DNA from: Bradyrhizobium vignae
Lineage (GTDB): Bacteria; Pseudomonadota; Alphaproteobacteria; Rhizobiales; Xanthobacteraceae
Reading direction: 5' to 3'
DNA: 64,000 nt
Assembly (NCBI RefSeq): GCF_004114425.1
Contig: NZ_RDQF01000036.1
Coordinates: forward strand, 1 to 64,000
Positions 16,001-23,352 of the stretch are shown here, piece by piece; within the stretch, counting starts at the first letter, position 1; each line of letters begins with the position of its first letter. Position numbers and translations under genes: made by a program. The notes beneath the pieces were generated by a model. The model was not told where the DNA came from, ran no database searches, and saw only the letters and a program-made list of their open reading frames with translations.

Positions 16001-18863
16001 TGGTCTGCACCTCGCGGGCGCCGGCCAGGATGGAGGCCGCAGTGGCGGAGCCGGCCGCCGACAGCGTGCGTTCGACGTCGGCCGCGAGCCCCTTGATCTG
16101 GTTGGAGGCCTCGCCCGATGCGGCGACGAGCGTCGACTGGGCTTCGCGGGCACTGGTCAGGATCGAGTTCGCCGCACCGGTGCCGACCGCGGTCAGAGCC
16201 TGCTCGACCTCGGCCGAGGTCATCTTGAGCTGGGCGTTGACGTCGGAGGAGACCGTCAGCAGCGATTGCTGGGCCGCGCGCGCGCCGGTCTGGATGGTCT
16301 CGCTGGTGTTGACGACGAGGTTGGTGAGCGAGCGCTCGGCGTCCTCGACATGCGAACGGATCGCGGTCGAGATCATCTCGGCGCGGGACATCATGTCCTC
16401 GCTGGCCTGGCGTCCGCTGCTCTCGATGCGGCCGGCGACGGCCTCGACGCGCGAGCCGAGCAGGTCCTCGAACTGCGCCACGCGCACGTCGATGTCGCTG
16501 GCGACGGAGCCGATCTTGGTCTCGATGGCCTGCTGGATGTCCTGGAAGCGCGCCGTGACCGTGTCGGTCAGATGCGTGCTGCGGCCGTCGATGATCTCGG
16601 TGACGCCGGTGATGCGGCGGTCGACCGCCTCGATCGCCTGCGCGGTGCCGTCCGTGAGCGTCGAGGTCAGCAGCGTGAGGCGCGTGTCGATCGACTGCAC
16701 GGCCTGCGAGGCGCCGTTGGTCACGGCGGTGGTCAGATAGGTGAGGCGGGAGTCGATGGATTCGAGCGCCTGCGACGCGCCGCCGGTGAGCGTCGTCGTG
16801 AGGTGCGTCAGCCGGGTGTCGATCGTCTGGATGGTCTGCGATGCGCCATCGGTCAGCGAGGTCGTGAGGTGGGTGAGGCGGGAGTCGATCGACTGGATCG
16901 CCTGCGCGGCACCGTCGGTCAGCGATGTCGCCAGCGTGTTGATGCGCCCGTCGATGGTTTCGGTCATGGACTTCGCGCGGGTGTCGAACGACTGTTCGAG
17001 TGCGGCGACGCGGCCGACGAGCTGCTCGTCGAAGGTCCTGATGTGGCCTTCGATCGTGCCGTCGAGGCTCGCGATCTTGCCGTTCAGCGAGGTGTCGAGG
17101 TTGGCGACGCGTTCGCCGATCGTGGTCTCGAACTGCACGAGGCGCTGGTCGAGCACCGCCGTGATCTGGCCGCCGTTCGCCGTGAAGCGGGTGTCGAAAT
17201 TGTCGACATAGGTCCTCAGCGTCTCGGCGATGTCCTGCGTGCGCTGGCCCATGCGCTCGACGATCTCGCCGCCGAAGGTCTTCACGGTGCGGTCGAACTC
17301 GGAGATGTGGCGCGTGATCAGCGCGCCCAGCGTGCCGGAGTCGCGGGCGAACTTCTCGACCAGCTCGGTGCCCTGGTTCCTCACCAGCTCGTCGAAGGCG
17401 CTCATCTGCAGCGACAGCGAGTCGTGTGCGGTCTCGGTCTGGCTGACGACCTTGGCGACCAGGGCGTTGACGGTGGCGTCGAGCGCCTCGCTCGCCTTGT
17501 CGCCGCTCGTCATGATCTGGCCGGCGAGGCGGTTGCCGGCGTCGTCGATCTTGGCGGAGATGTCGTTGGAACGCAGCTCGAGCTCGAGCAGCAGCGAGTC
17601 CGACGAGTTCTTCAGGGAATCGTGCACCTGCTCGGTGCGCTCGGAGATGCCGTCGACGATCGCGGCGGAACGCTGCTCGAATTCGCCGGTGATGCGGTCG
17701 ATGCGCTCGTTCAGCATCTCATGAACGCGGTCGGCGAGATCGACGAACTCGTCGTGGACGTGGCCGGTCTTGAAGTTGAGGCTGGTGGTCAGCCGCTCGC
17801 TGGCGTCGAGCACGGCGCGCGTGGTCTCGTTGCTGGCTTCCTCGAGGCGGTCGAGCAGGTCGCCGCCGCGCTCGCCGAGCGCCAGGATCATGTTGTCACC
17901 GGCATTGCTCAGCGCCTGGGTGATGTGGGCACCGCGCTCTTCGAGCGCGCCGGTGATGGACTTGGCGACCTCGTCGACGCGGGAGGCGATCGCGTCCGAG
18001 ATCAGCGCGATGTCGTGGCGCAGGTCGATCTGCACGCCGGAGATGGCGCTGCGGACCTGCTCGGCCTGGCCGACCAGATTGTCGCGCTGATGCGCGATGT
18101 CCTGGAGCAGGGCGCGGATGCGCACCTCGTTGTCGGAATAGGCGCGTTCCAGCGCTGCGACCTCGTTGGCGACCAGCGTCTCGAGCTCGCCGGCGCGCGC
18201 AATCGCGCGTTCGATGCCGTCGCCCATCGCCGCGACCTCGCGGCGGATGGCCTGGCCGACGGTGACCATGGAATCGGAGGCCGAGCCTTCCGGCTCGGAG
18301 AAGCGGATCGCGACCTGCGCCATCGCCTGCGCGATCATGCGCATTTCCTGGCCGCGCCAGACGAGGCTCGCCAGGAAGTAGAACAGCATGATCGGCGCGA
18401 AGAACATCGCGACGAGACCGGCGATGACGAGCACGCCGCCGCTCTGGCCCATGGCGGCCTGGATCGAGGGCAGGAAGCCGACGGTCAGCGCGGCGCAGGC
18501 GGCGAGCCAGATGCCGGCGAAGATGGTGGCGAAGGTGTAGACGCTGCGGGCAGGGCGGCCCTTCTGCAGCGCCTGGAGCAGCTGGCCGATGGTCTCGCGG
18601 TCGTCATTGGCGGCGCGGCGCGAGGGGCGCGGCTCCTCGACCGGGTCGAACACGGTCGCCCCCTCGTTGGCGGCCGGGCGCGGCTCGAAGCTCGGCTCAT
18701 CGAAGATCGGAGGGGCAGGCGGCGGCACCGGGGGCGCCGCTTCGTTGCGCACGGAGACGTTGCGGCTGGTGTCCGCAGCCGTGTCGCTGATGTTGAGGGC
18801 TTCCTGGATCGCAGAAAGCGCGACTTCTGTGGGGTCTTTGACCTTTTTCGGAGTGTTCGCCAT
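13089..18863 (-). CDS. Giant membrane-anchored apolipoprotein-like repeat protein, GPR/RgsE-type
   Basis: A 1924-residue protein. An acidic/Pro-rich cytoplasmic N-terminus (~1-105) precedes two close TM helices (about 107-165, with ATIFAGIWLAACAALTVGF and LVAMFFAPIMLFYFLASLV). More than 1300 residues of amphipathic heptad/11-mer helix follow. This includes about five 22-residue repeats (SIDSRLTHLTTSLTDGAAQ type, DNA ~16625-16950) and about ten 44-residue repeats (DNA ~14995-16312). A disordered linker leads to a compact conserved C-terminus (~1820-1924). The size, double TM and apolipoprotein-like repeats match Growth Pole Ring protein GPR of Agrobacterium (RgsE in Sinorhizobium), which builds a ring at the growing pole. 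The ATG at 18863 is clear. Annotation pipelines often call such proteins kinesin-like; no motor domain is visible. A CtrA box lies 180 bases upstream. Confidence 0.75.
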   Translation of the reverse strand: MANTPKKVKDPTEVALSAIQEALNISDTAADTSRNVSVRNEAAPPVPPPAPPIFDEPSFEPRPAANEGATVFDPVEEPRPSRRAANDDRETIGQLLQALQKGRPARSVYTFATIFAGIWLAACAALTVGFLPSIQAAMGQSGGVLVIAGLVAMFFAPIMLFYFLASLVWRGQEMRMIAQAMAQVAIRFSEPEGSASDSMVTVGQAIRREVAAMGDGIERAIARAGELETLVANEVAALERAYSDNEVRIRALLQDIAHQRDNLVGQAEQVRSAISGVQIDLRHDIALISDAIASRVDEVAKSITGALEERGAHITQALSNAGDNMILALGERGGDLLDRLEEASNETTRAVLDASERLTTSLNFKTGHVHDEFVDLADRVHEMLNERIDRITGEFEQRSAAIVDGISERTEQVHDSLKNSSDSLLLELELRSNDISAKIDDAGNRLAGQIMTSGDKASEALDATVNALVAKVVSQTETAHDSLSLQMSAFDELVRNQGTELVEKFARDSGTLGALITRHISEFDRTVKTFGGEIVERMGQRTQDIAETLRTYVDNFDTRFTANGGQITAVLDQRLVQFETTIGERVANLDTSLNGKIASLDGTIEGHIRTFDEQLVGRVAALEQSFDTRAKSMTETIDGRINTLATSLTDGAAQAIQSIDSRLTHLTTSLTDGASQTIQTIDTRLTHLTTTLTGGASQALESIDSRLTYLTTAVTNGASQAVQSIDTRLTLLTSTLTDGTAQAIEAVDRRITGVTEIIDGRSTHLTDTVTARFQDIQQAIETKIGSVASDIDVRVAQFEDLLGSRVEAVAGRIESSGRQASEDMMSRAEMISTAIRSHVEDAERSLTNLVVNTSETIQTGARAAQQSLLTVSSDVNAQLKMTSAEVEQALTAVGTGAANSILTSAREAQSTLVAASGEASNQIKGLAADVERTLSAAGSATAASILAGAREVQTTLVTASSDAASQVKALTADVQRSLSLAGTTTAESITAGARDAQNALIAASTETANQIKALSSDVQRSLTMAGTTTAESITAGARDAQNALIAASTETANQIKALSSDVQRSLTMAGTSTAETIMSGAREAQSTLVTASSDAASQVKSLAAEVHRSLSQVGQTTAETITTSARDAQSTLLAVSAEQTSQVRSLAAEMQRALATAGGATIEALTSGVREAQGSLISASSDAASQIKSLTTDIERTLTAVGADTASTILNSAREAQISLTSTSADAASQIRTISTEIERTLSAATANATNDIQTSALNAQNALISASNEASSRVKTSSADVERSVLAATSSFGQAMTGKTDEIVTYVQQQADRLSNMIDAKRGALVDAIGSKTDQLTLDIDRVTSDALKSIETRGNAFSQTMMGNGSEVARTINAASEIATSAVGKSLKDLEQASRSAIDQSRQVSIAAVTEMQETSKILRTDTVALFERLREGNILLQEVLTGAHDNLNSLERALVTRVADFVSAMNDVTSRNGAATQNLEEQLNVFNSKTTKALQDLGELSTQFDKHGKALVEAAQVVEQSNKNTTASLAERKQALESLVTTIDLRTADLDQRLSRFTGLLDESLAAAEERARDIARVVAETAGAGSAAITRQFEAVRAASEEEHRQTIEAMHDIYRQTTDEADAMFKQSTEKFTNLVGSMKQMALEMHNELEATRNELRRGVLEMPQEAAESTAQMRKVIVDQIEALAELNRIVAQHGRGLDVTTAGRASIHRQEEPVLAAAVGGRAPETRMRDTGSASTLPPPDLGMPAARRTEAPPVAPGGSDQGRDGWLSDLLNRTDANHGAPTGREALRGRNAAAPQPQAPQDGSNPLESLSLDIGRLMDRNLAAEMWDRYQRGENKAFTKRLYTPAGQKAFDEVARKYRADRNFKGTVDRYVAEFERLLDEVARDGRGPQELRSHLISETGLVYTLLAHAAGRLG
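15661..15924 (-). repeat. 132-base tandem repeat inside the giant gene
   Basis: Two head-to-tail units of 132 bases (15661-15792 and 15793-15924), almost identical for the first ~120 bases. Each codes one 44-residue helical unit (MAGTTTAESITAGARDAQNA and following). Flanking units share the protein pattern but have diverged in DNA, so this is a recent unit duplication or a homogenised pair. Confidence 0.9.
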
Positions 18864-19259
18864 GTTCAGTCCGAGCCCTCGTTACGTGTACGCGTCCCCC
18901 CGCGAGCCCTGCGCGCGGCGCAAGCCCACAGACCGGATCATGCCGCTTGCGCGGATCCCCGAGCCGTCCCCACCCGGACGGCTTGTCCGCCAATTTCTGC
19001 AACATCCTATTTGCAGAGCGTCGCGAATGAAATGCCCGCGATTAAGACATTCTTAATCATCGTTAACAGGATCGTGGCGTAACGCCTTAGCAATAAATGC
19101 AATTCTCCACCGGACTCGGTCGATTGCGGCAACTTGTTGTCAATAAACGGGCAGATCTACGTCAAATAGCCCAAACATTTCGTTAACCATTTTCATGCTT
19201 GGGTAAGGGGAACCTGACCGCCGGACCGGCGGCCGCCGCGCGATGCCGGGGCCTGCGCC
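18864..19259. promoter_or_regulatory. Divergent control region between the giant gene and the Hpt gene
   Basis: A 396-base region with no gene that I can support. It is AT-richer than its surroundings from ~19020 to 19200. It contains a perfect TTAA-N7-TTAA CtrA box (19042-19056), a third TTAA six bases further (19063-19066) and another half-site TTAACC at 19183-19188. Promoters for both flanking genes must lie here. Confidence 0.6.
19042..19066. promoter_or_regulatory. CtrA-type binding box
   Basis: TTAA (19042-19045), seven bases, TTAA (19053-19056): an exact match to the alphaproteobacterial CtrA consensus. Six more bases lead to a further TTAA (19063-19066). It lies 180 bases before the giant gene start and ~204 before the Hpt gene start, so either or both could be controlled by the cell-cycle regulator. 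Confidence 0.6.
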
Positions 19260-19634
19260 ATGACGCCTGAACTGCAACGGATGCATTGGATGCCGTCGCC
19301 CCCGCTTGCACCCATCGATAGCCCGCTGGATCTCGATCACCTGTCCCGGATGACGCTCGGCGACACTGAACTGGAACAGGAAGTGTTGGCGATGTTCGCC
19401 GAGCAGGCGGTCCGCCTGCTGGCGGCGATGGCTGCGATGCCGGCCGAGACCGGCGCGCTCGCGCACAAGCTCAAGGGTTCGGCGCGAGGAATCGGCGCCT
19501 TTGCGGTGGCCGATGCCGCAGCCAGCCTGGAGACCGCGATCAGGACCGGCCGTGGCCGGCCCGATGCCCTCGCCGCGCTGAAACAGGCGGTGACGGAGGT
19601 CCGCGCCGCCATCGAGGCGATCCTGAAGCCGTAG
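19260..19634 (+). CDS. Hpt histidine phosphotransfer protein
   Basis: A 124-residue all-helical protein with the Hpt motif ALAHKLKGSARGIGAF; the histidine at about residue 69 would be the phosphorylated one. It should relay phosphate between a hybrid kinase and a response regulator in the cytoplasm. No kinase or regulator is adjacent, so it is an orphan module. The start could also be the ATG a few codons in, at 19281. It is divergent from the GPR-like gene across a CtrA box, suggesting cell-cycle-linked expression; this is inference. Confidence 0.8.
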   Translation: MTPELQRMHWMPSPPLAPIDSPLDLDHLSRMTLGDTELEQEVLAMFAEQAVRLLAAMAAMPAETGALAHKLKGSARGIGAFAVADAAASLETAIRTGRGRPDALAALKQAVTEVRAAIEAILKP

Positions 19635-19657
19635 GCCGATACGGTCAAAGCCGCGCT

Positions 19658-19729
19658 CTAGTCATTTGTTTTGACGCGTTTTCTTCCCGCAAGATGGGAT
19701 TCATTTCGCATCAAAACGCTATGGCGCCG
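19658..19729. repeat. Copy of a Rhizobiales intergenic palindrome (TTTTGACGCGTTTTCTTC type)
   Basis: Begins with TTTTGACGCGTTTTCTTC and ends with TCAAAACGCTATGGC, the two arms of a short repeat that I recognise as widespread between genes in this group; the middle is diverged. A fragment of its right arm (TTGAAAACGCTATAG) also occurs at about 8742-8756. It may have been co-opted as promoter DNA for the ferredoxin gene. Confidence 0.45.
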
Positions 19730-19799
19730 GGCTGACCGACCCGTTATAGGACAGCCCGGACCCTCCTTCCTTCCCAGCACCGCGGCAGCACGAGCAGAT

Positions 19800-20120
19800 A
19801 TGGCCAAGATTCACTTTGTCGACCACAAGGGCGAAACCCGCACGGTGGAAATCGAGAACGGCGCAACCGTGATGGAAGCCGCGATCCGCAACAGCATTCC
19901 CGGCATCGAGGCCGAATGCGGCGGCGCCTGCGCCTGTGCGACCTGCCATGTCTATGTCGACGAAGCGTGGCGTGAGAAGGTGGGCAGCCCGACGCCGATG
20001 GAGGAGGACATGCTCGATTTCGGTTTCGACGTGCGCCCGAATTCGCGCCTGTCTTGCCAGATCAAGGTCTCCGACGAGCTCGACGGTCTCGTCGTGGCGA
20101 CGCCGGAACGCCAGGCCTGA
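19800..20120 (+). CDS. fdxB: 2Fe-2S ferredoxin, adrenodoxin/putidaredoxin type
   Basis: A 106-residue soluble electron carrier. The ligand cysteines are C40, C46, C49 and C86 with the C-x5-C-x2-C-x36-C spacing of adrenodoxin-type ferredoxins (extra cysteine C44). In alphaproteobacteria such proteins feed P450s or biosynthetic enzymes, with electrons from a ferredoxin reductase. A thioredoxin-reductase-like ferredoxin-NADP reductase lies 0.7 kb downstream and is the obvious partner. The ATG at 19800 is the family start. The symbol is tentative. Confidence 0.9.
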   Translation: MAKIHFVDHKGETRTVEIENGATVMEAAIRNSIPGIEAECGGACACATCHVYVDEAWREKVGSPTPMEEDMLDFGFDVRPNSRLSCQIKVSDELDGLVVATPERQA

Positions 20121-20135
20121 TCGTCTCCAAACAAA

Positions 20136-20603
20136 CTAGATGCTCGGCGGCGCGACCTCGATGCCGCGCTTGTGCCAGGGTCTGAGCTTCTCGATCACCT
20201 CTGCAGTCAGCGGCGCGGGGCGCCGCGTCGCCTCATCGAGCAAGACGCCGACCGACGTCGCCGACGCGATGCACTTTCCTTGCGAGAACACGACCTGCTC
20301 GAAGGTCACCGACGTTCGTCCGAGCTTCACCACCCCGAGGCCGAGCTCGATCGTGTTCGGCCAGTGCAGCTCGGCACGAAAATGCATGTCGAGTCGCACC
20401 ATGATCCAGGCGAGGCCCGGCGGGGTCAGCCCGTATTCGGGAAGCTTCATCAGCGTGACACGGCCCGTCTCGAAATAGGTGGCGTAGACCGCGTTGTTGA
20501 CGTGCTGGTTTGGATCGAGATCGCCGAAGCGGACGTTGTCGCTGAGGCGGTAGGGATAGTCCTCAAGGCGCGGCGTCGTGTCGGGGCGGGCTGGCGCGTT
20601 CAC
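20136..20603 (-). CDS. Acyl-CoA thioesterase, 4HBT hotdog fold
   Basis: A 155-residue single-domain hotdog protein. The 4-hydroxybenzoyl-CoA-thioesterase-type active-site segment is FGDLDPNQHVNNAVYATYFE near residues 26-45, with the aspartate and the HVNN stretch typical of YbgC/FadM-like enzymes. It should hydrolyse an acyl-CoA; the chain length cannot be read. It is on the opposite strand between the ferredoxin and the reductase genes, its stop 15 bases from the ferredoxin stop. Confidence 0.85.
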   Translation of the reverse strand: MNAPARPDTTPRLEDYPYRLSDNVRFGDLDPNQHVNNAVYATYFETGRVTLMKLPEYGLTPPGLAWIMVRLDMHFRAELHWPNTIELGLGVVKLGRTSVTFEQVVFSQGKCIASATSVGVLLDEATRRPAPLTAEVIEKLRPWHKRGIEVAPPSI

Positions 20604-20785
20604 CGATTGATCTCCGTCATATCCATCCTCGTTACAGCCCAGTTATTTTGGCCCGGCAAGTGGGCGCGACTGCGGGGCGATCCCGCTTTTATGCCTTCCC
20701 TGTTCCATCCCCGTTGGCTAGACAGGCAGGGTCACCTCAGCCCAAAGGGCTCCGTCTAACCGATAACGATCGATAAAGAGACGAC

Positions 20786-21814
20786 ATGAGCGACGTGATC
20801 AAAACCGATGTGCTGATTATTGGCGCCGGCCCCTGCGGTCTGTTCGCCGCCTTCGAGCTCGGCCTTCTCGACATGAAGGCGCATTTCGTCGACATCCTCG
20901 ACAAGGTCGGCGGCCAGTGTGCCGAGCTCTATCCGGAAAAACCGATCTACGACATTCCCGGCATTCCGCAGGTTTCGGGGCAGGGGCTCACCGACGCGCT
21001 GATGGAGCAGATCAAGCCGTTTCATCCGACCTTCCATCTCGGCGAGATGGTCGAGACCGTGGAGAAGATCGGCGATCCCGCCTTTCGCTGCACCACCGAC
21101 ACCGGCAAGGTGTTCGAGTGCAAGGTGGTGGTGATCGCGGCCGGCGGCGGCTCATTCCAGCCCAAGCGTCCGCCGGTGCCGGGCATCGAGGCCTATGAAG
21201 GCACGTCGGTGCATTATGCCGTGCGCAAGATGGAGACGTTCCGCGACAAGAACGTGCTGATCGTCGGCGGCGGCGATTCCGCGCTAGACTGGACGCTCAA
21301 TCTGCATCCGCTGGCCAAGCGCATCACGCTTCTGCATCGGCGCGACGAGTTTCGCGCCGCGCCCCACAGCGTCGAGCAGATGCGCGCGCTCGTCGCTGGC
21401 GGCAAGATGGATCTGCGGCTCGGCCAAGTCACCGCGCTCTCCGGCGCTGACGGCAAGCTCACCGGCGCGACCGTCAAGGGCAACGACAACAGCTTGAGCG
21501 AGATTGCCTGCGAGGCCATGCTGCCGTTCTTCGGGCTGACCATGAAGCTCGGCCCGGTCGCGAATTGGGGCATTGCGCTGGAGAACAACCTCGTGCCGGT
21601 CGAGACATCCGCGTTCGAAACCAACGTATCAGGCATCTTCGCCATCGGCGATATCAACACGTATCCCGGCAAGATCAAGCTGATCCTGTGCGGCTTCCAC
21701 GAGGGCGCGCTGATGTCGCAAAAAGCCCATCGTTATGTCTATCCGGAGAAGCGGCTCGTGTTCCAGTACACGACCTCGTCCTCCAGCCTGCAAAAGAAGC
21801 TCGGTGTCAACTGA
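20786..21814 (+). CDS. Ferredoxin--NADP(+) reductase, thioredoxin-reductase-like type
   Basis: A 342-residue flavoprotein. The FAD-binding GAGPCG lies at residues 13-18 and the NADP-binding VGGGDSALDW near the middle. The CxxC redox pair of true thioredoxin reductases is missing, which is characteristic of the TrxR-like ferredoxin reductases known from Rhodopseudomonas and Bacillus (YumC). It transfers electrons between NADPH and ferredoxin in the cytoplasm. A 2Fe-2S ferredoxin gene lies nearby on the same strand. The GDINTYPGKIKLILCGFHEG segment and the aromatic C-terminal extension fit the same subgroup. Confidence 0.9.
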   Translation: MSDVIKTDVLIIGAGPCGLFAAFELGLLDMKAHFVDILDKVGGQCAELYPEKPIYDIPGIPQVSGQGLTDALMEQIKPFHPTFHLGEMVETVEKIGDPAFRCTTDTGKVFECKVVVIAAGGGSFQPKRPPVPGIEAYEGTSVHYAVRKMETFRDKNVLIVGGGDSALDWTLNLHPLAKRITLLHRRDEFRAAPHSVEQMRALVAGGKMDLRLGQVTALSGADGKLTGATVKGNDNSLSEIACEAMLPFFGLTMKLGPVANWGIALENNLVPVETSAFETNVSGIFAIGDINTYPGKIKLILCGFHEGALMSQKAHRYVYPEKRLVFQYTTSSSSLQKKLGVN

Positions 21815-21919
21815 CGGAACGCAGCGGGGAGGCGATGCCCCATGTTTCTGGTGCTGGAACCGTTCGCGAAATCGCCGTAGTCTGCGGCCATTCCGGTCGT
21901 GGAATAACAAGGTGATCTA

Positions 21920-22510
21920 ATGCGGAATTTCTCCAGCTTTCGGCAGCTCTCCTTCCTCGCGCTCGCATTGTCGCTCGCGACGGTGACGCCGTGTGCGGCA
22001 CAGACCACCGAGCCCACGGCGGCGGGCCTCTGGCAGAAGGTCGAAGACGGCAAGACGGTCGGATGGTTCCTCTTCATCGACCACAACGGCGTGTTCGAAG
22101 GTGTGATCGCCAAGACCTTCCCGCGGCCAACCGACAATCCGAACGAAGTCTGCTCCAAGTGCACCGACGATCGCAAGAACGCGCCGGTGCTCGGCATCTC
22201 CTTCGTCCGCAACATGAAGCGCGAAGGATTGAAGTACGAAGGGGGCAACGTGCTCAATCCGCGCGACGGCCAGATCTGGAAGGCCAATATGCGGGTCAGC
22301 CCCGACGGCCAGACCCTGACGCTGCGCGGCTATCTCGGCATCGCGCTGCTCGGCAAGGACGAGACCTGGACGCGCCTACCCGATGCCTACATTGCCCAGG
22401 TCGATCCTGCCATCGTCGCAAAATACCTGCCCGCGCAGGCTGCAGCCGCGAAACCGCCCGCACCCGCGGCGAAGAAGGGCGGCGCGATGATGGCCCCTGC
22501 GAAGCAGTAG
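21920..22510 (+). CDS. Secreted DUF2147 protein
   Basis: A 196-residue exported protein. A signal peptide covers residues 1 to ~28 (hydrophobic LSFLALALSLATVTPCAAQ, cleavage after AQ or before). The mature part is a beta-rich DUF2147 domain (AAGLWQKVEDGKTVGWFLF, then GGNVLNPRDGQIWKANM and LRGYLGIALLGKDETWTR), ending in an Ala/Pro/Lys tail. DUF2147 proteins are small periplasmic lipocalin-like proteins without a settled role. The two cysteines in CSKC may form a disulfide. Confidence 0.85.
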   Translation: MRNFSSFRQLSFLALALSLATVTPCAAQTTEPTAAGLWQKVEDGKTVGWFLFIDHNGVFEGVIAKTFPRPTDNPNEVCSKCTDDRKNAPVLGISFVRNMKREGLKYEGGNVLNPRDGQIWKANMRVSPDGQTLTLRGYLGIALLGKDETWTRLPDAYIAQVDPAIVAKYLPAQAAAAKPPAPAAKKGGAMMAPAKQ

Positions 22511-22807
22511 GCGCGCCGCCTCAGCACTCGTAGCTTCGGTGCGTCCTCTTCCCGCTTAGGCTGGGAATCCAGGACGTGCCAGCTTCTCAACGTCATTGCA
22601 CGGCCCGTGCGGCCACGTTCGCCGAAAGGCGAACACGCGCCGGACCCGCTCCAGTAGTTCCCCGGAATGCGCGCTGGCGCCGGATTTGCATGGCTGCCGG
22701 CAAAGCTGCTGGGGGAGCGAGTCGCCGTCTCCACGCCTGCCGCGCACCACGCGGAGGGCGGACGGCAGCGTTTGCCTCGCGGCGATCACTTCGACCGCGG
22801 AGACACC

Positions 22808-23161
22808 ATGAAAGCAATATCGTGTGCCGCCACGCTGCTGGGATTGATGGCGCTATTGGCCACATCGGCGCTGGCGCGCGATGACGGCCGCTACGCCAAC
22901 TCGCCATTAAAACCCTGGTTCGAGAGTCTGCATAGCGAATACGGACAGTGCTGCTCCGATGCCGACGGCTATGTCATCGCCGACGTCGATTGGGAATCCG
23001 ATCGCGGCCACTACCGCGTGCGCATCGACGACGAATGGGTCGTGGTGCCCGACGGTGCGGTGATCACCGTGCCGAACAAGATCGGCCGCACCATGGTGTG
23101 GAAGCACTATGTCGACGGCCATCCGCGCGTGCGCTGCTTCATGCCGGGCAGCATGACGTAG
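22808..23161 (+). CDS. Secreted hypothetical protein
   Basis: A 117-residue exported protein with a clear signal peptide (MKAISCAATLLGLMALLATS, cleavage after SALA, residue 23). The mature domain is short, with a CC pair (YGQCCSDADGY) and a later single cysteine near the C-terminus (RVRCFMPG). The family recurs in Bradyrhizobium genomes, but I know no function. The ATG at 22808 is chosen because the signal peptide starts there. The 297 bases before it (22511-22807) hold imperfect inverted repeats and no gene that I can support. Confidence 0.75.
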   Translation: MKAISCAATLLGLMALLATSALARDDGRYANSPLKPWFESLHSEYGQCCSDADGYVIADVDWESDRGHYRVRIDDEWVVVPDGAVITVPNKIGRTMVWKHYVDGHPRVRCFMPGSMT

Positions 23162-23287
23162 ACCCGCGTGTCATTCCGGTCTGCGCGCCAATGTTTCCGG
23201 ACGGTTTCGCGGAAGCGCCGATGCACCTGCCTAACGCTCTTGCAGATCAAGCTGCGGAGATTTGACCGGGGCGGCGGCCGCGGGAAA

Positions 23288-23352
23288 GCGCAAGGGGTAA
23301 GAGCGCCTGTCTGTGGAACAGGAGGTCGGTGGTTCGAGCCCCTCACGTCACC
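23288..23352 (+). pseudogene. tRNA-His (GTG) 3' remnant
   Basis: From the D-arm onward this reads as a tRNA: D-stem 3' strand GAGC (23301-23304), anticodon stem CCTGT/ACAGG (23306-23310, 23318-23322) around the loop CTGTGGA with anticodon GTG, variable AGGTC, T-loop TTCGAGC (23333-23339), and an acceptor 3' strand ACGTCAC plus discriminator C. The matching 5' acceptor strand GTGACGT is absent; the bases present do not pair, the D-stem has a mismatch and the T-stem is imperfect. It is therefore probably a truncated copy. Its last 10 bases contain the stop codon of the convergent GarD gene. Confidence 0.6.

Noticed and set aside
14995..16312. Regularly spaced repeats that could suggest a CRISPR array
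   Set aside because: The 132-base period is in frame, has no unique spacers and codes helical protein units.
13074..19082. A ~2000-codon open frame on the plus strand opposite the giant coiled-coil gene
   Set aside because: It mirrors the codon periodicity of the minus-strand gene, is Arg/Gly/Asp-rich without any domain, and the minus strand has TM helices, repeats and a clean start.
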